From contig JAFBAM010000333.1 of NCBI GenBank assembly GCA_019247755.1, positions 1-11,812 on the forward strand: a stretch of DNA of 11,812 nucleotides. The letters run 5' to 3'. This DNA is from Sphingomonas sp. Lineage in GTDB: Bacteria > Pseudomonadota > Alphaproteobacteria > Sphingomonadales > Sphingomonadaceae. The notes under the pieces are model-generated. The model saw only the letters and a program-made list of their open reading frames with translations, did no database searches and was not told where the DNA came from. Position 1 is the stretch's first letter. Every line of letters begins with the position of its first letter. Positions 1 through 6,418 of this stretch are shown piece after piece. Position numbers and translations under genes: made by a program.

Positions 1-2
1 GC

Positions 3-134
3 GACGGGATGATCGAGCTTGAGCGCAAACAACTTCGGATTCTGGACCTGGAGCGCCTAATGGACGCTGCGATGTTCAACGCCAATTACCTGCATCTCGA
101 CCATGAAGGACGACATCTGGACGCCAACGCCTGA
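3..134 (+). CDS. C-terminal end of an unrecognised upstream protein (partial)
   Basis: An open frame enters from the left edge of the window and ends at the TGA at 132-134. It gives about 43 residues, with the visible stretch MIELERKQLRILDLERLMDA followed by a charged tail ending in HLDANA. Roughly 70 percent of third codon positions are G or C by eye, as expected for coding sequence here. The other two forward frames stop early, at 10-12 and 58-60 in one and at 20-22 in the other. It overlaps the kinase start at 103 by 32 bases, which would allow translational coupling; the kinase has no obvious Shine-Dalgarno of its own. I do not recognise the family, and the frame could be open by chance. 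Confidence 0.35.
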   Translation, partial: DGMIELERKQLRILDLERLMDAAMFNANYLHLDHEGRHLDANA

Positions 135-2523
135 CGGCGATTGCTCACCGAACAATTTTGAGCGAGCGAAGGCCGGCACGGCAGCACGGGACGACGCGGA
201 AGCGGCGATCGAAAACCTGCGGCAGCGTGGGGGCGTCTTCGTCGAGGCAGTGCGGGCGACGCGCATGCCGATGCTGCTCACGGACCCGACCCTTCCCGGC
301 AATCCGATCGTCTTCGCCAATCCCTCGTTCCTGAAACTGTCCGGTTACAGCATGGATGAAGTGCTGGGGCAGAAACCGCACTTCATGAACGGGGCGGGCA
401 CCGACCCGAAGGACGCGGCGCGATTCGAAGAGGCGATCCGCGCAGACCAGGACGACATCATCGAGACCGTCCAGTACCGCAAGGACGGCTCGCGCTTCAT
501 CGCCACGGTGTTGATCAGCGCTTTCAAGGACGATGAAGGGCAGACGGTCAACCATTTCATGTCCTGGCTGGACGTCACCCGCCGGGTCGATGCCGAGGAC
601 GAGGTTGCGGACCTGCGTCATGCTCAACTTGCTCTCAATGAAGAGCTTGCAAACACAAAGATCCTCCAGGACCTTGGATCGCGGCTCGCGTCGGAAGACG
701 ATCTTCAGACGATTTACGAAGAGATTCTCACTGCGGCAATCAGTATTACCGACGCATCAGCGGGGTCGGTACAAATGCTCGACCCGAACACTGATGAACT
801 TGTCATCCTCGCTGCACGCGGCTTCGGCGAAGAGACGATGCAATATTTTTGCCGTGTCAACGCCCGGTCGAACACGTCTTGCGGCGCGGCGCTGCGCTCC
901 GGGGAGCGCACCTATTTCAACTTCGATCCGGCGGGCACGGACAAATCAACACGCCTGCACGTCGAGGACGGCGTACTTTCGGCCCAATCAACGCCGTTGG
1001 TGTCGCGCTCGGGCAGGCCGATTGGGATGGTGTCGACGCATTGGGGCGAACCGGATCATCGCATGTCCGAACGCCAGTTACGCTACCTTGATCTGCTCGC
1101 AAGGCAAGCCGCCGACTTGCTCAAGCAAAGGATCGTTCAGAACGAGCTCCGCGAAAGCGAAGAGAGGTTCAGGCTGGCAATCGAAGGATCCAAAATCGCG
1201 CTCTACGAATGCGATACCGACCTTCGTTATACCTGGATTGCCAACCCGGCCGAGGGTTTCAAGCCATCCGACATCATTGGCAAAACCGATCCTGAATTGC
1301 TCGAGGCGGAGGATGCGCGGCGCCTGGAGGCTTTCAAGCGGCGGGCACTTGCGAGTGATGAGCCAATCGAAGAGGAACTAGCGGGTTCGCCCGGAGGCAC
1401 CCATCGATGGTTCCTGATGCGCGCCGAGCAGCTGAGGGATAGCGACGGCAATAAGAACGGGCTTCGGGTCCTTGCCCTCGATATCACGGCACCAAAGCTG
1501 GTTGAGCACTCACTCCGCGAAAGCGAGGGTCGCCTGGCCGCGGCCTTTGAAAGCGTTCCCGCCGGGCTTGCCGTGCTCGGTCTCGATGGCCGTGCAATCA
1601 TCGCCAACGCCGAGTTCCGTCGCTTTCTCCCAAACGAGACCGTACCGTCGCGCGATCAGGAGCGCGGCGATCGATGGCAGGCTTGGGACGACGATGGACG
1701 GCTTCTCAAACCTAAGGATTGGCCCAGTGCTCGGGCGCTGCGGGGCGAAAGCGTCCTCCCCGGGCAGGAGATGCTCTTCACCGACGACGAAGGCCGGAAA
1801 ATTTGGACCAACGTCGCCACCGCGCCAACGTTCGACGAGGCGGGAAACGTCACGGGTGTCCTCAGCGTCATCAGCGACATCGACAAGCGCAAGCAAGGCG
1901 AGGAAGCGTTGCGCCGAAGCGAGCGGCATGCGCAGATGTTGCTGGCCGAGCTCCAGCACCGGGTCCGCAACACGCTAGCGGTTGTGCGCGCGATCGCCCG
2001 CCGCACGGCCGAGAACACGACAACCGCCGAAGAAATGCTGGCCCACTTCCAGGGACGGATCGATGCGTTTTCCCGGGTTCAGGCGGCGGTCACCCGGAGC
2101 GCCGAGGGCAAGGTCGATCTCACTTCGTTGATTGAGGACGAGTTCGTCGCCCACGCTGCGCGCGACGGACAACAGTTGAAGATCGATGGTCCCAAGATTT
2201 CACTGCCGCCCAAGACAGCGGAAAGATTGAGCCTCGCCATCCACGAATTGACGACCAATGCGGTCAAGCACGGCGCACTGTGCTCCGGCAATGGGAAGAT
2301 ATTGGTCCGTTGGACGCGCGAGGCGGGCGCAAACGGAACCGACCAGCTGACCCTGTCGTGGAAAGAGCAAGGGGTCGTAATGAACGGCCGGAGGCACGGC
2401 CGCGAGGGCTTCGGAATGGAACTGCTGCGGCGGTCGCTCCCCTATGACCTACAAGGCGAGACCGAAGTCGAGCTGGAGCCGGACGGTCTGCGCTTCGAGC
2501 TCAGGATGCCGCTACCGGCCTGA
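103..2523 (+). CDS. HWE-type sensor histidine kinase, PAS(LOV-like)-GAF-PAS-PAS
   Basis: This is an 806-residue cytoplasmic sensor kinase with no signal peptide or membrane segment. In order it has a LOV-like PAS (about 45-165), a GAF domain (about 190-345), a PAS (about 350-470), a PAS (about 472-605) and an HWE/HisKA_2 kinase core (about 607-806). Visible kinase motifs are the phospho-acceptor His619 in ELQHRVRNTLAVV, the N-box HELTTNAVKHG (His714, Asn719), the WKE of the HWE class (Trp753, Glu755) and the G-box GFGMELL (Gly769, Gly771). The first PAS aligns with the LOV motif GxNCRFLQ but reads GQKPHFMN (89-96), so the photoactive cysteine is Pro92. No response regulator lies beside it. 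HWE kinases in alphaproteobacteria often feed PhyR-type stress-response regulators, but that role is inference. ATG 103 is the first usable start after an in-frame stop at 58-60. Confidence 0.93.
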   Translation: MKDDIWTPTPDGDCSPNNFERAKAGTAARDDAEAAIENLRQRGGVFVEAVRATRMPMLLTDPTLPGNPIVFANPSFLKLSGYSMDEVLGQKPHFMNGAGTDPKDAARFEEAIRADQDDIIETVQYRKDGSRFIATVLISAFKDDEGQTVNHFMSWLDVTRRVDAEDEVADLRHAQLALNEELANTKILQDLGSRLASEDDLQTIYEEILTAAISITDASAGSVQMLDPNTDELVILAARGFGEETMQYFCRVNARSNTSCGAALRSGERTYFNFDPAGTDKSTRLHVEDGVLSAQSTPLVSRSGRPIGMVSTHWGEPDHRMSERQLRYLDLLARQAADLLKQRIVQNELRESEERFRLAIEGSKIALYECDTDLRYTWIANPAEGFKPSDIIGKTDPELLEAEDARRLEAFKRRALASDEPIEEELAGSPGGTHRWFLMRAEQLRDSDGNKNGLRVLALDITAPKLVEHSLRESEGRLAAAFESVPAGLAVLGLDGRAIIANAEFRRFLPNETVPSRDQERGDRWQAWDDDGRLLKPKDWPSARALRGESVLPGQEMLFTDDEGRKIWTNVATAPTFDEAGNVTGVLSVISDIDKRKQGEEALRRSERHAQMLLAELQHRVRNTLAVVRAIARRTAENTTTAEEMLAHFQGRIDAFSRVQAAVTRSAEGKVDLTSLIEDEFVAHAARDGQQLKIDGPKISLPPKTAERLSLAIHELTTNAVKHGALCSGNGKILVRWTREAGANGTDQLTLSWKEQGVVMNGRRHGREGFGMELLRRSLPYDLQGETEVELEPDGLRFELRMPLPA

Positions 2524-2678
2524 GGCTCGGCTGGCCGCCTAATGGTCGCGGCCCGTCGCGAAACCCGGACAATTTTGGCGATGCGCGGCGTTGCCTCAAC
2601 GGGGGCAGCGACTTACTGCCTAACCGATTGACGCCGCAGAGTCGTGCGCGAGAACCAATAAACTGAGAGCTTTAGCCA

Positions 2679-2984
2679 GTGCCGAGACGGGTCAAGGATT
2701 TCATCGACATCAGCGAATATACGTCGCTCGAGGATCTCATCCGGTACCTCGAGACCATTCGCGACAATCTGCCGGCCGATCACCAGGCCGAGCTAAAGAT
2801 CCGCGGCGACGAGATCTTCGGACGCCGGCTGACGATCACCTACTTCCGTGAGCAGACGCCCGAGGAGCTGGACCTGGAGTCCAAATATTCCGGTGAGGAC
2901 GACAAGGACGGAGCGACGATCGAGGAGCTTCGTCACAAGCTGGACGACGTCCCGTTCGAACGAAGCCGGGCGAAGCGGGGCTGA
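2679..2984 (+). CDS. Small acidic protein of unknown function
   Basis: This encodes 101 residues from a GTG start. In-frame stops at 2664 and 2673 lie just upstream, so GTG 2679 is the only reasonable start; a weak GAGAG lies about 8 bases before it. The protein begins MPRRVKDFIDISEYTSLEDL and continues with a helical segment, a basic central part (KIRGDEIFGRRLTITYF) and an acidic Glu/Asp-rich segment, ending in a basic tail. It has no membrane segment, signal peptide or cysteine motif. Codon use matches its neighbours and the frame is uninterrupted. It converges on the next gene with only 3 bases between the stops. I do not recognise a family; the ISEYTSLEDLIRYLETIRDN segment suggests a small helical adaptor-like fold, but that is a guess. 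Confidence 0.7.
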   Translation: MPRRVKDFIDISEYTSLEDLIRYLETIRDNLPADHQAELKIRGDEIFGRRLTITYFREQTPEELDLESKYSGEDDKDGATIEELRHKLDDVPFERSRAKRG

Positions 2985-2987
2985 GCG

Positions 2988-3176
2988 TTAGCCGAGACGG
3001 ATTCCATTGCGGAATCGTGCGACGAGCCGCTTTCGCTCCCACAGTTCGAAGCTTGGAGTGCCGTCGAGCATCAGCTTGGCATGATGGAGGGCCTCCTCGT
3101 CGGCGTCGGCCTCGATCCATTCCGCGTTTGTAATCTTTCCGGCTCCGTCGAGCCGGTACAGCCGGTACGCAGGCAC
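2988..3176 (-). CDS. Short uncharacterised protein (VPAYRLYRLDG)
   Basis: This encodes 62 residues when read from the GTG at 3176-3174, beginning (M)PAYRLYRLDGAGKITNAEW and ending in RLVARFRNGIRLG. It resembles short conserved proteins of sphingomonads that start PAYRLY, carry an Asp/Glu-rich middle (here EADADEEALHHAK) and end ELWxRxRLVAR; this is from memory, without a search. An ATG at 3200 would add eight residues (MMSFGGCR). I prefer GTG because GGGGGA (3188-3183) sits at normal Shine-Dalgarno distance, while nothing similar precedes the ATG. It has no membrane segment. It is transcribed away from the Crp/Fnr gene and shares a roughly 176-base upstream gap with it. Function is unknown. 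Confidence 0.72.
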   Translation of the reverse strand: MPAYRLYRLDGAGKITNAEWIEADADEEALHHAKLMLDGTPSFELWERKRLVARFRNGIRLG

Positions 3177-3245
3177 GCGACATCCCCCGAATGACATCAT
3201 TCGCGTAGCACGCGATTGCGGCTTCCGGATTCACTTGCATTATAG

Positions 3246-3267
3246 TCAGACATAGCTTTGTGTCTGA
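3246..3267. promoter_or_regulatory. Inverted repeat, possible operator
   Basis: TCAGACA (3246-3252) and TGTCTGA (3261-3267) form perfect 7-base arms around an 8-base spacer. The dyad lies between the divergent small gene and the Crp/Fnr gene, about 86 bases before the latter. A TATAGT at 3241-3246 touches its left arm, with a weak TTGCGG at 3216-3221 (spacing 19, longer than ideal). The shape suits a dimeric repressor site; the regulator is unknown. Confidence 0.45.
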
Positions 3268-3300
3268 AAAGACGGGGTAATTTCGAAGATTTCGCACCTG

Positions 3301-3312
3301 TAACCTAGGTTA
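3301..3312. promoter_or_regulatory. Perfect 12-base palindrome before the Crp/Fnr gene
   Basis: TAACCTAGGTTA is a perfect palindrome lying 40 bases before the Crp/Fnr start codon. It overlaps a second palindrome, GGTTAACC (3308-3315). It does not match a canonical Crp or Fnr site (TGTGA-N6-TCACA, TTGAT-N4-ATCAA). Autoregulation is possible but not shown. Confidence 0.35.
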
Positions 3313-3352
3313 ACCGCAAAAGTGCGCGTACCGTTGCAAGAAGTGGCGCGTA

Positions 3353-4072
3353 ATGATCAGTGTGCATTTGACGAAGCTGAGACGGCGTATCTCAATCAGC
3401 TCCGAGGAAGAGCGGGCAATCCGTGATTCCGTGACGGAAACTCGCCGGGTAGCGGCCGACGACATCCTCATTCGTGCTGGCCAGGAGCTCAATTCGAGCA
3501 ACCTGCTGCTCGACGGCTGGATGGCGCGGACCAAGGACCTCCCGAGCGGCGAGCGCCAGGTGACCGAGCTCCACGTCGCGGGCGATTTCGCCGATTTGCA
3601 TGGCTTCACGTTGAAGCGGCTCGACCATGACGTCGTGACGCTGAGCGAGTGCACGGTAGGCGTCGTGCCCCACGAGCGGCTGAAGGAGATCATCGAAAGC
3701 TACCCGCGGCTGGGGCAATATTACTGGTTTTCGGCCAACGTCGACGCGGCGATCACCCGTGAGCTGGCGCTGTCGCTTGGTCAGCGGTCCGCAATGTCGC
3801 GGATGGCCCATTTGTTCTGCGAGCTTTACCTGCGGCTCGACGCGGTCGGGCAGGCGCGGCCGGACGGCTATGCCTTCCCATTGACGCAGCGCGAGTTGTC
3901 CGAATGCCTCGGGCTGACCGTCGTCCACGCCAACCGGACGATCCAGGAACTGCGCCGCCGGGGTCTGGTCGAGCTCGAGAACCGGCAGCTGACGATCCTC
4001 GATCGCCGGGGCCTGGAAGGGATCGCCGAATTCGATTCCACCTACCTCTACTTGGATCGGGTTCGCGCCTAG
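3353..4072 (+). CDS. Crp/Fnr-family transcriptional regulator
   Basis: This encodes a 239-residue cytoplasmic DNA-binding protein of usual Crp/Fnr length. Residues about 20-140 form the cyclic-nucleotide-type beta-barrel sensor (LIRAGQELNSSNLLLDGWMA, then GERQVTELHVAGDFADLHGF). A long dimerisation helix follows (about 115-150), then a Crp-type winged helix (about 165-225), with TQRELSECLGLTVVHANRTI as helix-turn-helix and LRRRGLVELENRQLTILD as wing. It lacks an N-terminal cysteine cluster, so an oxygen-sensing iron-sulfur centre of the FNR kind is unlikely; the ligand is unknown. A purine-rich AAGAAG lies before the ATG. Its TAG (4070-4072) overlaps the stop of the convergent cutA. Two dyads lie upstream. 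Related alphaproteobacterial regulators act in oxygen, nitrogen or stress control, but a target cannot be read from this sequence. Confidence 0.92.
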   Translation: MISVHLTKLRRRISISSEEERAIRDSVTETRRVAADDILIRAGQELNSSNLLLDGWMARTKDLPSGERQVTELHVAGDFADLHGFTLKRLDHDVVTLSECTVGVVPHERLKEIIESYPRLGQYYWFSANVDAAITRELALSLGQRSAMSRMAHLFCELYLRLDAVGQARPDGYAFPLTQRELSECLGLTVVHANRTIQELRRRGLVELENRQLTILDRRGLEGIAEFDSTYLYLDRVRA

Positions 4073-4383
4073 CCGGTGTTGTCCTCGACCCAGTCGGCGT
4101 AGGGGGCGAGGACCTTGTCGATCGGCCAGGTGACGACGCACGGAACATCGTAGCTGTGCAGGCCCGCGATCCTGGCCATCAGGGCGTTTGCCTGGTCGTC
4201 GCTCGTCTTGAAGATGGCGGCGACTTCGTCGGCGGCTTCGATGGCGCCTTTCCAGCGGTAGATCGAGCGGACTCCTGGAATGATATTCACGCAGGCCGCA
4301 AGGCGCTCCCCGATCACTTGCCGGCCGATGCGCTCGGCCTCCTCGGCGTCGGCAAAGACTGCATAGACCGAGATCACGCTCAT
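4069..4383 (-). CDS. cutA: CutA divalent-cation tolerance protein
   Basis: This encodes 104 residues, the usual length of CutA1, a small trimeric ferredoxin-like-fold protein of the cytoplasm linked by name to copper and other divalent-ion tolerance; its molecular role is not settled. The family signature is clear: AERIGRQVIGERLAACVNII, then PGVRSIYRWKG, an E-V-A-A-I-F-K-T strand and HSYDVPCVVTWPI near the end. Cys31 in the AACVN motif is the conserved family cysteine. It follows ctaA on the same strand with an ATGA overlap (its ATG 4383-4381 overlaps the ctaA TGA 4382-4380), so the two are almost certainly cotranscribed. At the other end its TAG shares bases with the convergent Crp/Fnr stop. 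Pairing with heme A synthesis may reflect copper-oxidase biogenesis, which is inference. Confidence 0.93.
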   Translation of the reverse strand: MSVISVYAVFADAEEAERIGRQVIGERLAACVNIIPGVRSIYRWKGAIEAADEVAAIFKTSDDQANALMARIAGLHSYDVPCVVTWPIDKVLAPYADWVEDNTG

Positions 4384-5399
4384 GCCTCGCGCCTACCCAG
4401 TTCGTGGCCCCCCCAGACCGTTGCCGCCACGAGGAGGGCGCCAGTCGCCTGGTGGAGGACCGCTAGCCAGATCGCGATTCCTGACAGGACCGTCGCGATG
4501 CCCAGGATGATCTGCGTCCCGAAGGCGGCATGAAGCGCGATCGAGGCCGGCCGTGACTCGTTTCGAACTTTGCGTGCGAACAGCACCAGGACCATGACGA
4601 CTACCCACGCCCACCAGCGGTGCATGAAATGAAGCAGGAATTGGTCGTGGGTGGCCGCAAACAGGGCCCCGCGTGACCAATCGATCCCCTCGGGGACGAA
4701 ATGACCATTCATGGCAGGCCAAGTGTTCGAGACGTAGCCGGCACGAAAACCCGCGACCCAGGCGCCGAGCATGAGCTGGATGAACAGGGTGGCGAGGGCG
4801 ACCGCACCCCAGCCAGTTAGCCGCGCTGGCTTCGGGTCTGCACGCCTGAGGTCCAGCGCGGTCCAGATCAAAGCCGCGAACAGGAACAAGGCGAACAGCA
4901 GGTGAGCGGACAGGCGATAGGGGCTGACCTCCGTCTGTCCTTCTAGGCCCGACATCACCATGAACCAGCCGACCGCGCCCTGGAGCCCGCCGAGAACGAA
5001 CAAAGCGACGAGGCGCCAACTGAAGCCCTTCGGGATTGCGCGCTTCACCGCAAACCAGCCGACGCCGACGAAGAAGACGAGGCCAAGGACGCGGCCGAGC
5101 AGGCGGTGGACCCATTCCCAGAAGAAGATGAACTTGAAGCCGGCGAGCGTCATTCCGGCCGGGCCGGCCACTTCGCGATATTGCGGCGTCTGCCGGTAGA
5201 GGTCGAACTCATGCTGCCAATCTGCGTGGGTGAGTGGCGGGATCGCGCCGCTGATCGGTTTCCACTCGGTGATCGAGAGGCCGCTCTCGGTCAGGCGGGT
5301 GATGCCGCCGACAACCACCATCGCGAAGACGAGCCCCGCGACGAAGAGCAGCAGGTCGGAGAGGCCGCGGGGCGAAGCGGAGGAGGGGGCGGTGCTCAT
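4380..5399 (-). CDS. ctaA: Heme A synthase (CtaA/Cox15)
   Basis: This is a 339-residue inner-membrane enzyme that converts heme O to heme A for aa3-type cytochrome oxidase. About eight hydrophobic membrane segments are visible. Cox15-type hallmarks are VVVGGITRLTESGLSITEWK near residues 28-47, FFWEWVHRLLGR (His98), YRLSAHLLFAL (His166), LLHFMHRWWAW (His257, His260) and LHQATGALLV (His316). His98, His166, His260 and His316 are the expected heme ligands. It lacks the paired-cysteine loops of some Bacillus-type CtaA proteins, as is normal for the alphaproteobacterial/mitochondrial type. An ATG at 5447 would add 16 polar residues; I choose ATG 5399 because MSTAPSSASPRGLSDLLLF gives a normal short N-terminus. 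It is first in a ctaA-cutA unit and divergent from the MerC-like gene, so the Zur-like dyad at 5459-5471 could affect it too. Confidence 0.95.
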   Translation of the reverse strand: MSTAPSSASPRGLSDLLLFVAGLVFAMVVVGGITRLTESGLSITEWKPISGAIPPLTHADWQHEFDLYRQTPQYREVAGPAGMTLAGFKFIFFWEWVHRLLGRVLGLVFFVGVGWFAVKRAIPKGFSWRLVALFVLGGLQGAVGWFMVMSGLEGQTEVSPYRLSAHLLFALFLFAALIWTALDLRRADPKPARLTGWGAVALATLFIQLMLGAWVAGFRAGYVSNTWPAMNGHFVPEGIDWSRGALFAATHDQFLLHFMHRWWAWVVVMVLVLFARKVRNESRPASIALHAAFGTQIILGIATVLSGIAIWLAVLHQATGALLVAATVWGGHELGRREA

Positions 5400-5458
5400 G
5401 CGATGACGGCCTATTTGCGCGAGGCGAGCCGTTCGGCAAGGCGGCAAAATATTCGAAT

Positions 5459-5471
5459 GTTATATTGTAAC
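5459..5471. promoter_or_regulatory. Probable Zur operator
   Basis: GTTATATTGTAAC is a 13-base dyad with GTTA/TAAC arms and one mismatched pair. Its AT-rich GTTA-N5-TAAC shape is what Fur-family (Zur-like) sites look like in alphaproteobacteria, and a Zur-type gene lies about 450 bases downstream. It lies between ctaA and the MerC-like gene and overlaps the -35 of the latter. Assignment to Zur is inference from shape and neighbourhood. Confidence 0.6.
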
Positions 5472-5493
5472 TATGATCGTCCGCTCCTATAAA
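5465..5493 (+). promoter_or_regulatory. Promoter of the MerC-like/zur unit
   Basis: TTGTAA (5465-5470) and TATAAA (5488-5493) are separated by 17 bases and match the -35 (4 of 6) and -10 (5 of 6) consensus. Transcription would begin near 5500, a few bases before ATG 5503, so the transcript could be almost leaderless. The -35 lies inside the dyad, the arrangement expected for repression by occlusion. Confidence 0.5.
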
Positions 5494-5502
5494 GTCGGGG
5501 CG

Positions 5503-5871
5503 ATGACGCAAATGACGCTTCCGCTAGGACGGCTCGACCGGATCGCGATGGGCCTTTCTGGCCTGTGCGTCGTGCATTGCGTCGCGACGGCGGTATTGCT
5601 CGGCCTACTCGCATCGGCGGGCGGTTTCCTCGGCCAGCCGATCATCCACGAAGTGGGCCTGTCACTGGCGATGATCATCGGCGCTTTCGCGCTTGGGCGT
5701 GGGATCCTCGAACATGGCTTCATGATGCCAAGCGCCATCGGCGGCCTCGGCCTCGGCGTGATGGCGGGGGCGCTGAGCCTTCCGCATGATGGCCGCGAGC
5801 CGATTTACACTGTAATCGGCGTAATGATCGTGGCGCTCGGCCACCGTTTGAACGTGCTCGCCAGCGAGTAA
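5503..5871 (+). CDS. MerC-family membrane protein, probably zinc-regulated
   Basis: This encodes 122 residues with about four membrane segments. The N-terminal RLDRIAMGLSGLCVVHCVAT carries the MerC-type cysteine/histidine motif in the first helix (Cys22, His25, Cys26). The C-terminal IYTVIGVMIVALGHRLN resembles the conserved end of MerC-domain proteins. MerC in mer operons moves mercury(II) inward, but there is no merR, merA, merP or merT here. The neighbours are a Zur-type repressor and a Zur-like operator, so zinc is a better guess for the metal; that is inference. ATG 5473 would add ten residues but lies 1 base past the operator and before the predicted -10, so I prefer ATG 5503; ATG 5512 is also possible. 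The Zur-type gene follows after 50 bases. Confidence 0.8.
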   Translation: MTQMTLPLGRLDRIAMGLSGLCVVHCVATAVLLGLLASAGGFLGQPIIHEVGLSLAMIIGAFALGRGILEHGFMMPSAIGGLGLGVMAGALSLPHDGREPIYTVIGVMIVALGHRLNVLASE

Positions 5872-5907
5872 TCGAGTCTGCTTGCCGACGAGGCAGGCGA
5901 GGACTAG

Positions 5908-5925
5908 ATGAACGTTATCTCATGA
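5908..5925 (+). CDS. Five-codon mini-ORF overlapping the zur start
   Basis: ATG AAC GTT ATC TCA TGA (MNVIS) is preceded by GAGGA at 5899-5903, with 4 bases between them. Its stop TGA (5923-5925) overlaps the zur ATG (5922-5924) as ATGA. The zur ATG has no well-placed Shine-Dalgarno of its own, so this could deliver ribosomes to zur by coupling. It may equally be chance. Confidence 0.3.
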   Translation: MNVIS

Positions 5926-6383
5926 CCCGGCACGACCATCAACTCCACGAGGGCGAGTCGCTCAAGGAAGCCGCACGCGAGCGGCTGACCCGACAGGGCG
6001 AGCAATGGACCGACATGCGCGAAGCGGTGTTCAAGGCGCTCGCGGCGTTCGAGAAGCCGGCCAGCGCTTATGACATCGCCGAAGAGGTTTCGAAGGCACA
6101 GGGGCGTCGTGTCGCGGCCAACAGCGTCTATCGCATCCTTGACCTGTTCGTGGGCGCTAACCTCGCGAGGCGGGTCGAAAGCGCCAATGCGTATGTCGCC
6201 AACCAGCACCCGGGCTGCTTGCACGACTGCATCTTCCTGATCTGCGACAATTGCGGGCAGGCGGTGCACATCGATGACGACAGCCTGACTAGTGGCGTCC
6301 GCGCCGCGGCCAAGGACGCGGGCTTTTCGGCCCCTCGTCCGGTGATCGAAGTCCGCGGCACCTGCGGAGACTGCGCGGATTAA
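5922..6383 (+). CDS. zur: Zinc-uptake regulator Zur (Fur family)
   Basis: This encodes a 153-residue Fur-superfamily repressor. The winged helix is in about residues 15-90 (TRQGEQWTDMREAVFKAL, ASAYDIAEEVSKAQGRRVAA, NSVYRILDLF). The dimerisation part carries a structural zinc site from Cys108-x-x-Cys111 (CDNC) and Cys148-x-x-Cys151 (CGDC). His96, Cys99, His101, Cys103 and His116 are candidates for the regulatory metal site. The HHDH-type sequence of iron-responsive Fur is absent, and NAYVANQHP plus the C-terminal CGDC match Zur proteins, so I call Zur rather than Fur, PerR or Irr. It lies 50 bases after the MerC-like gene with no clear promoter between them, so it is probably cotranscribed and self-regulated through the dyad at 5459-5471. 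Confidence 0.85.
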   Translation: MTRHDHQLHEGESLKEAARERLTRQGEQWTDMREAVFKALAAFEKPASAYDIAEEVSKAQGRRVAANSVYRILDLFVGANLARRVESANAYVANQHPGCLHDCIFLICDNCGQAVHIDDDSLTSGVRAAAKDAGFSAPRPVIEVRGTCGDCAD

Positions 6384-6418
6384 ATTTCCGCTGATTGCGG
6401 TGAATCCCTGATAGGTTA

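Noticed and set aside
2533..2553. GGCCGC/GCGGCC hairpin after the kinase as an intrinsic terminator
   Set aside because: The 6-base stem is followed by CGTCGCGAAA without a run of T, so there is no support for intrinsic termination.
2836..3297. 153-residue minus-strand frame spanning the small-gene region
   Set aside because: It runs over two better-supported genes in other frames and has an arginine/proline-rich composition typical of GC-rich shadow frames.
5473..5502. MerC-like gene starting at ATG 5473
   Set aside because: This ATG lies between the operator and the predicted -10, so it would be upstream of the transcript start; the ten extra residues do not resemble the family.
5503..5871. 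Mercury-resistance operon
   Set aside because: Only the MerC-like gene is present; merR, merA, merT and merP are absent and the neighbour is a Zur-type repressor.
6375..6391. GCGGA-N7-TCCGC hairpin at the zur stop as terminator
   Set aside because: The stem is only five pairs and no T-run follows it; it is probably chance.
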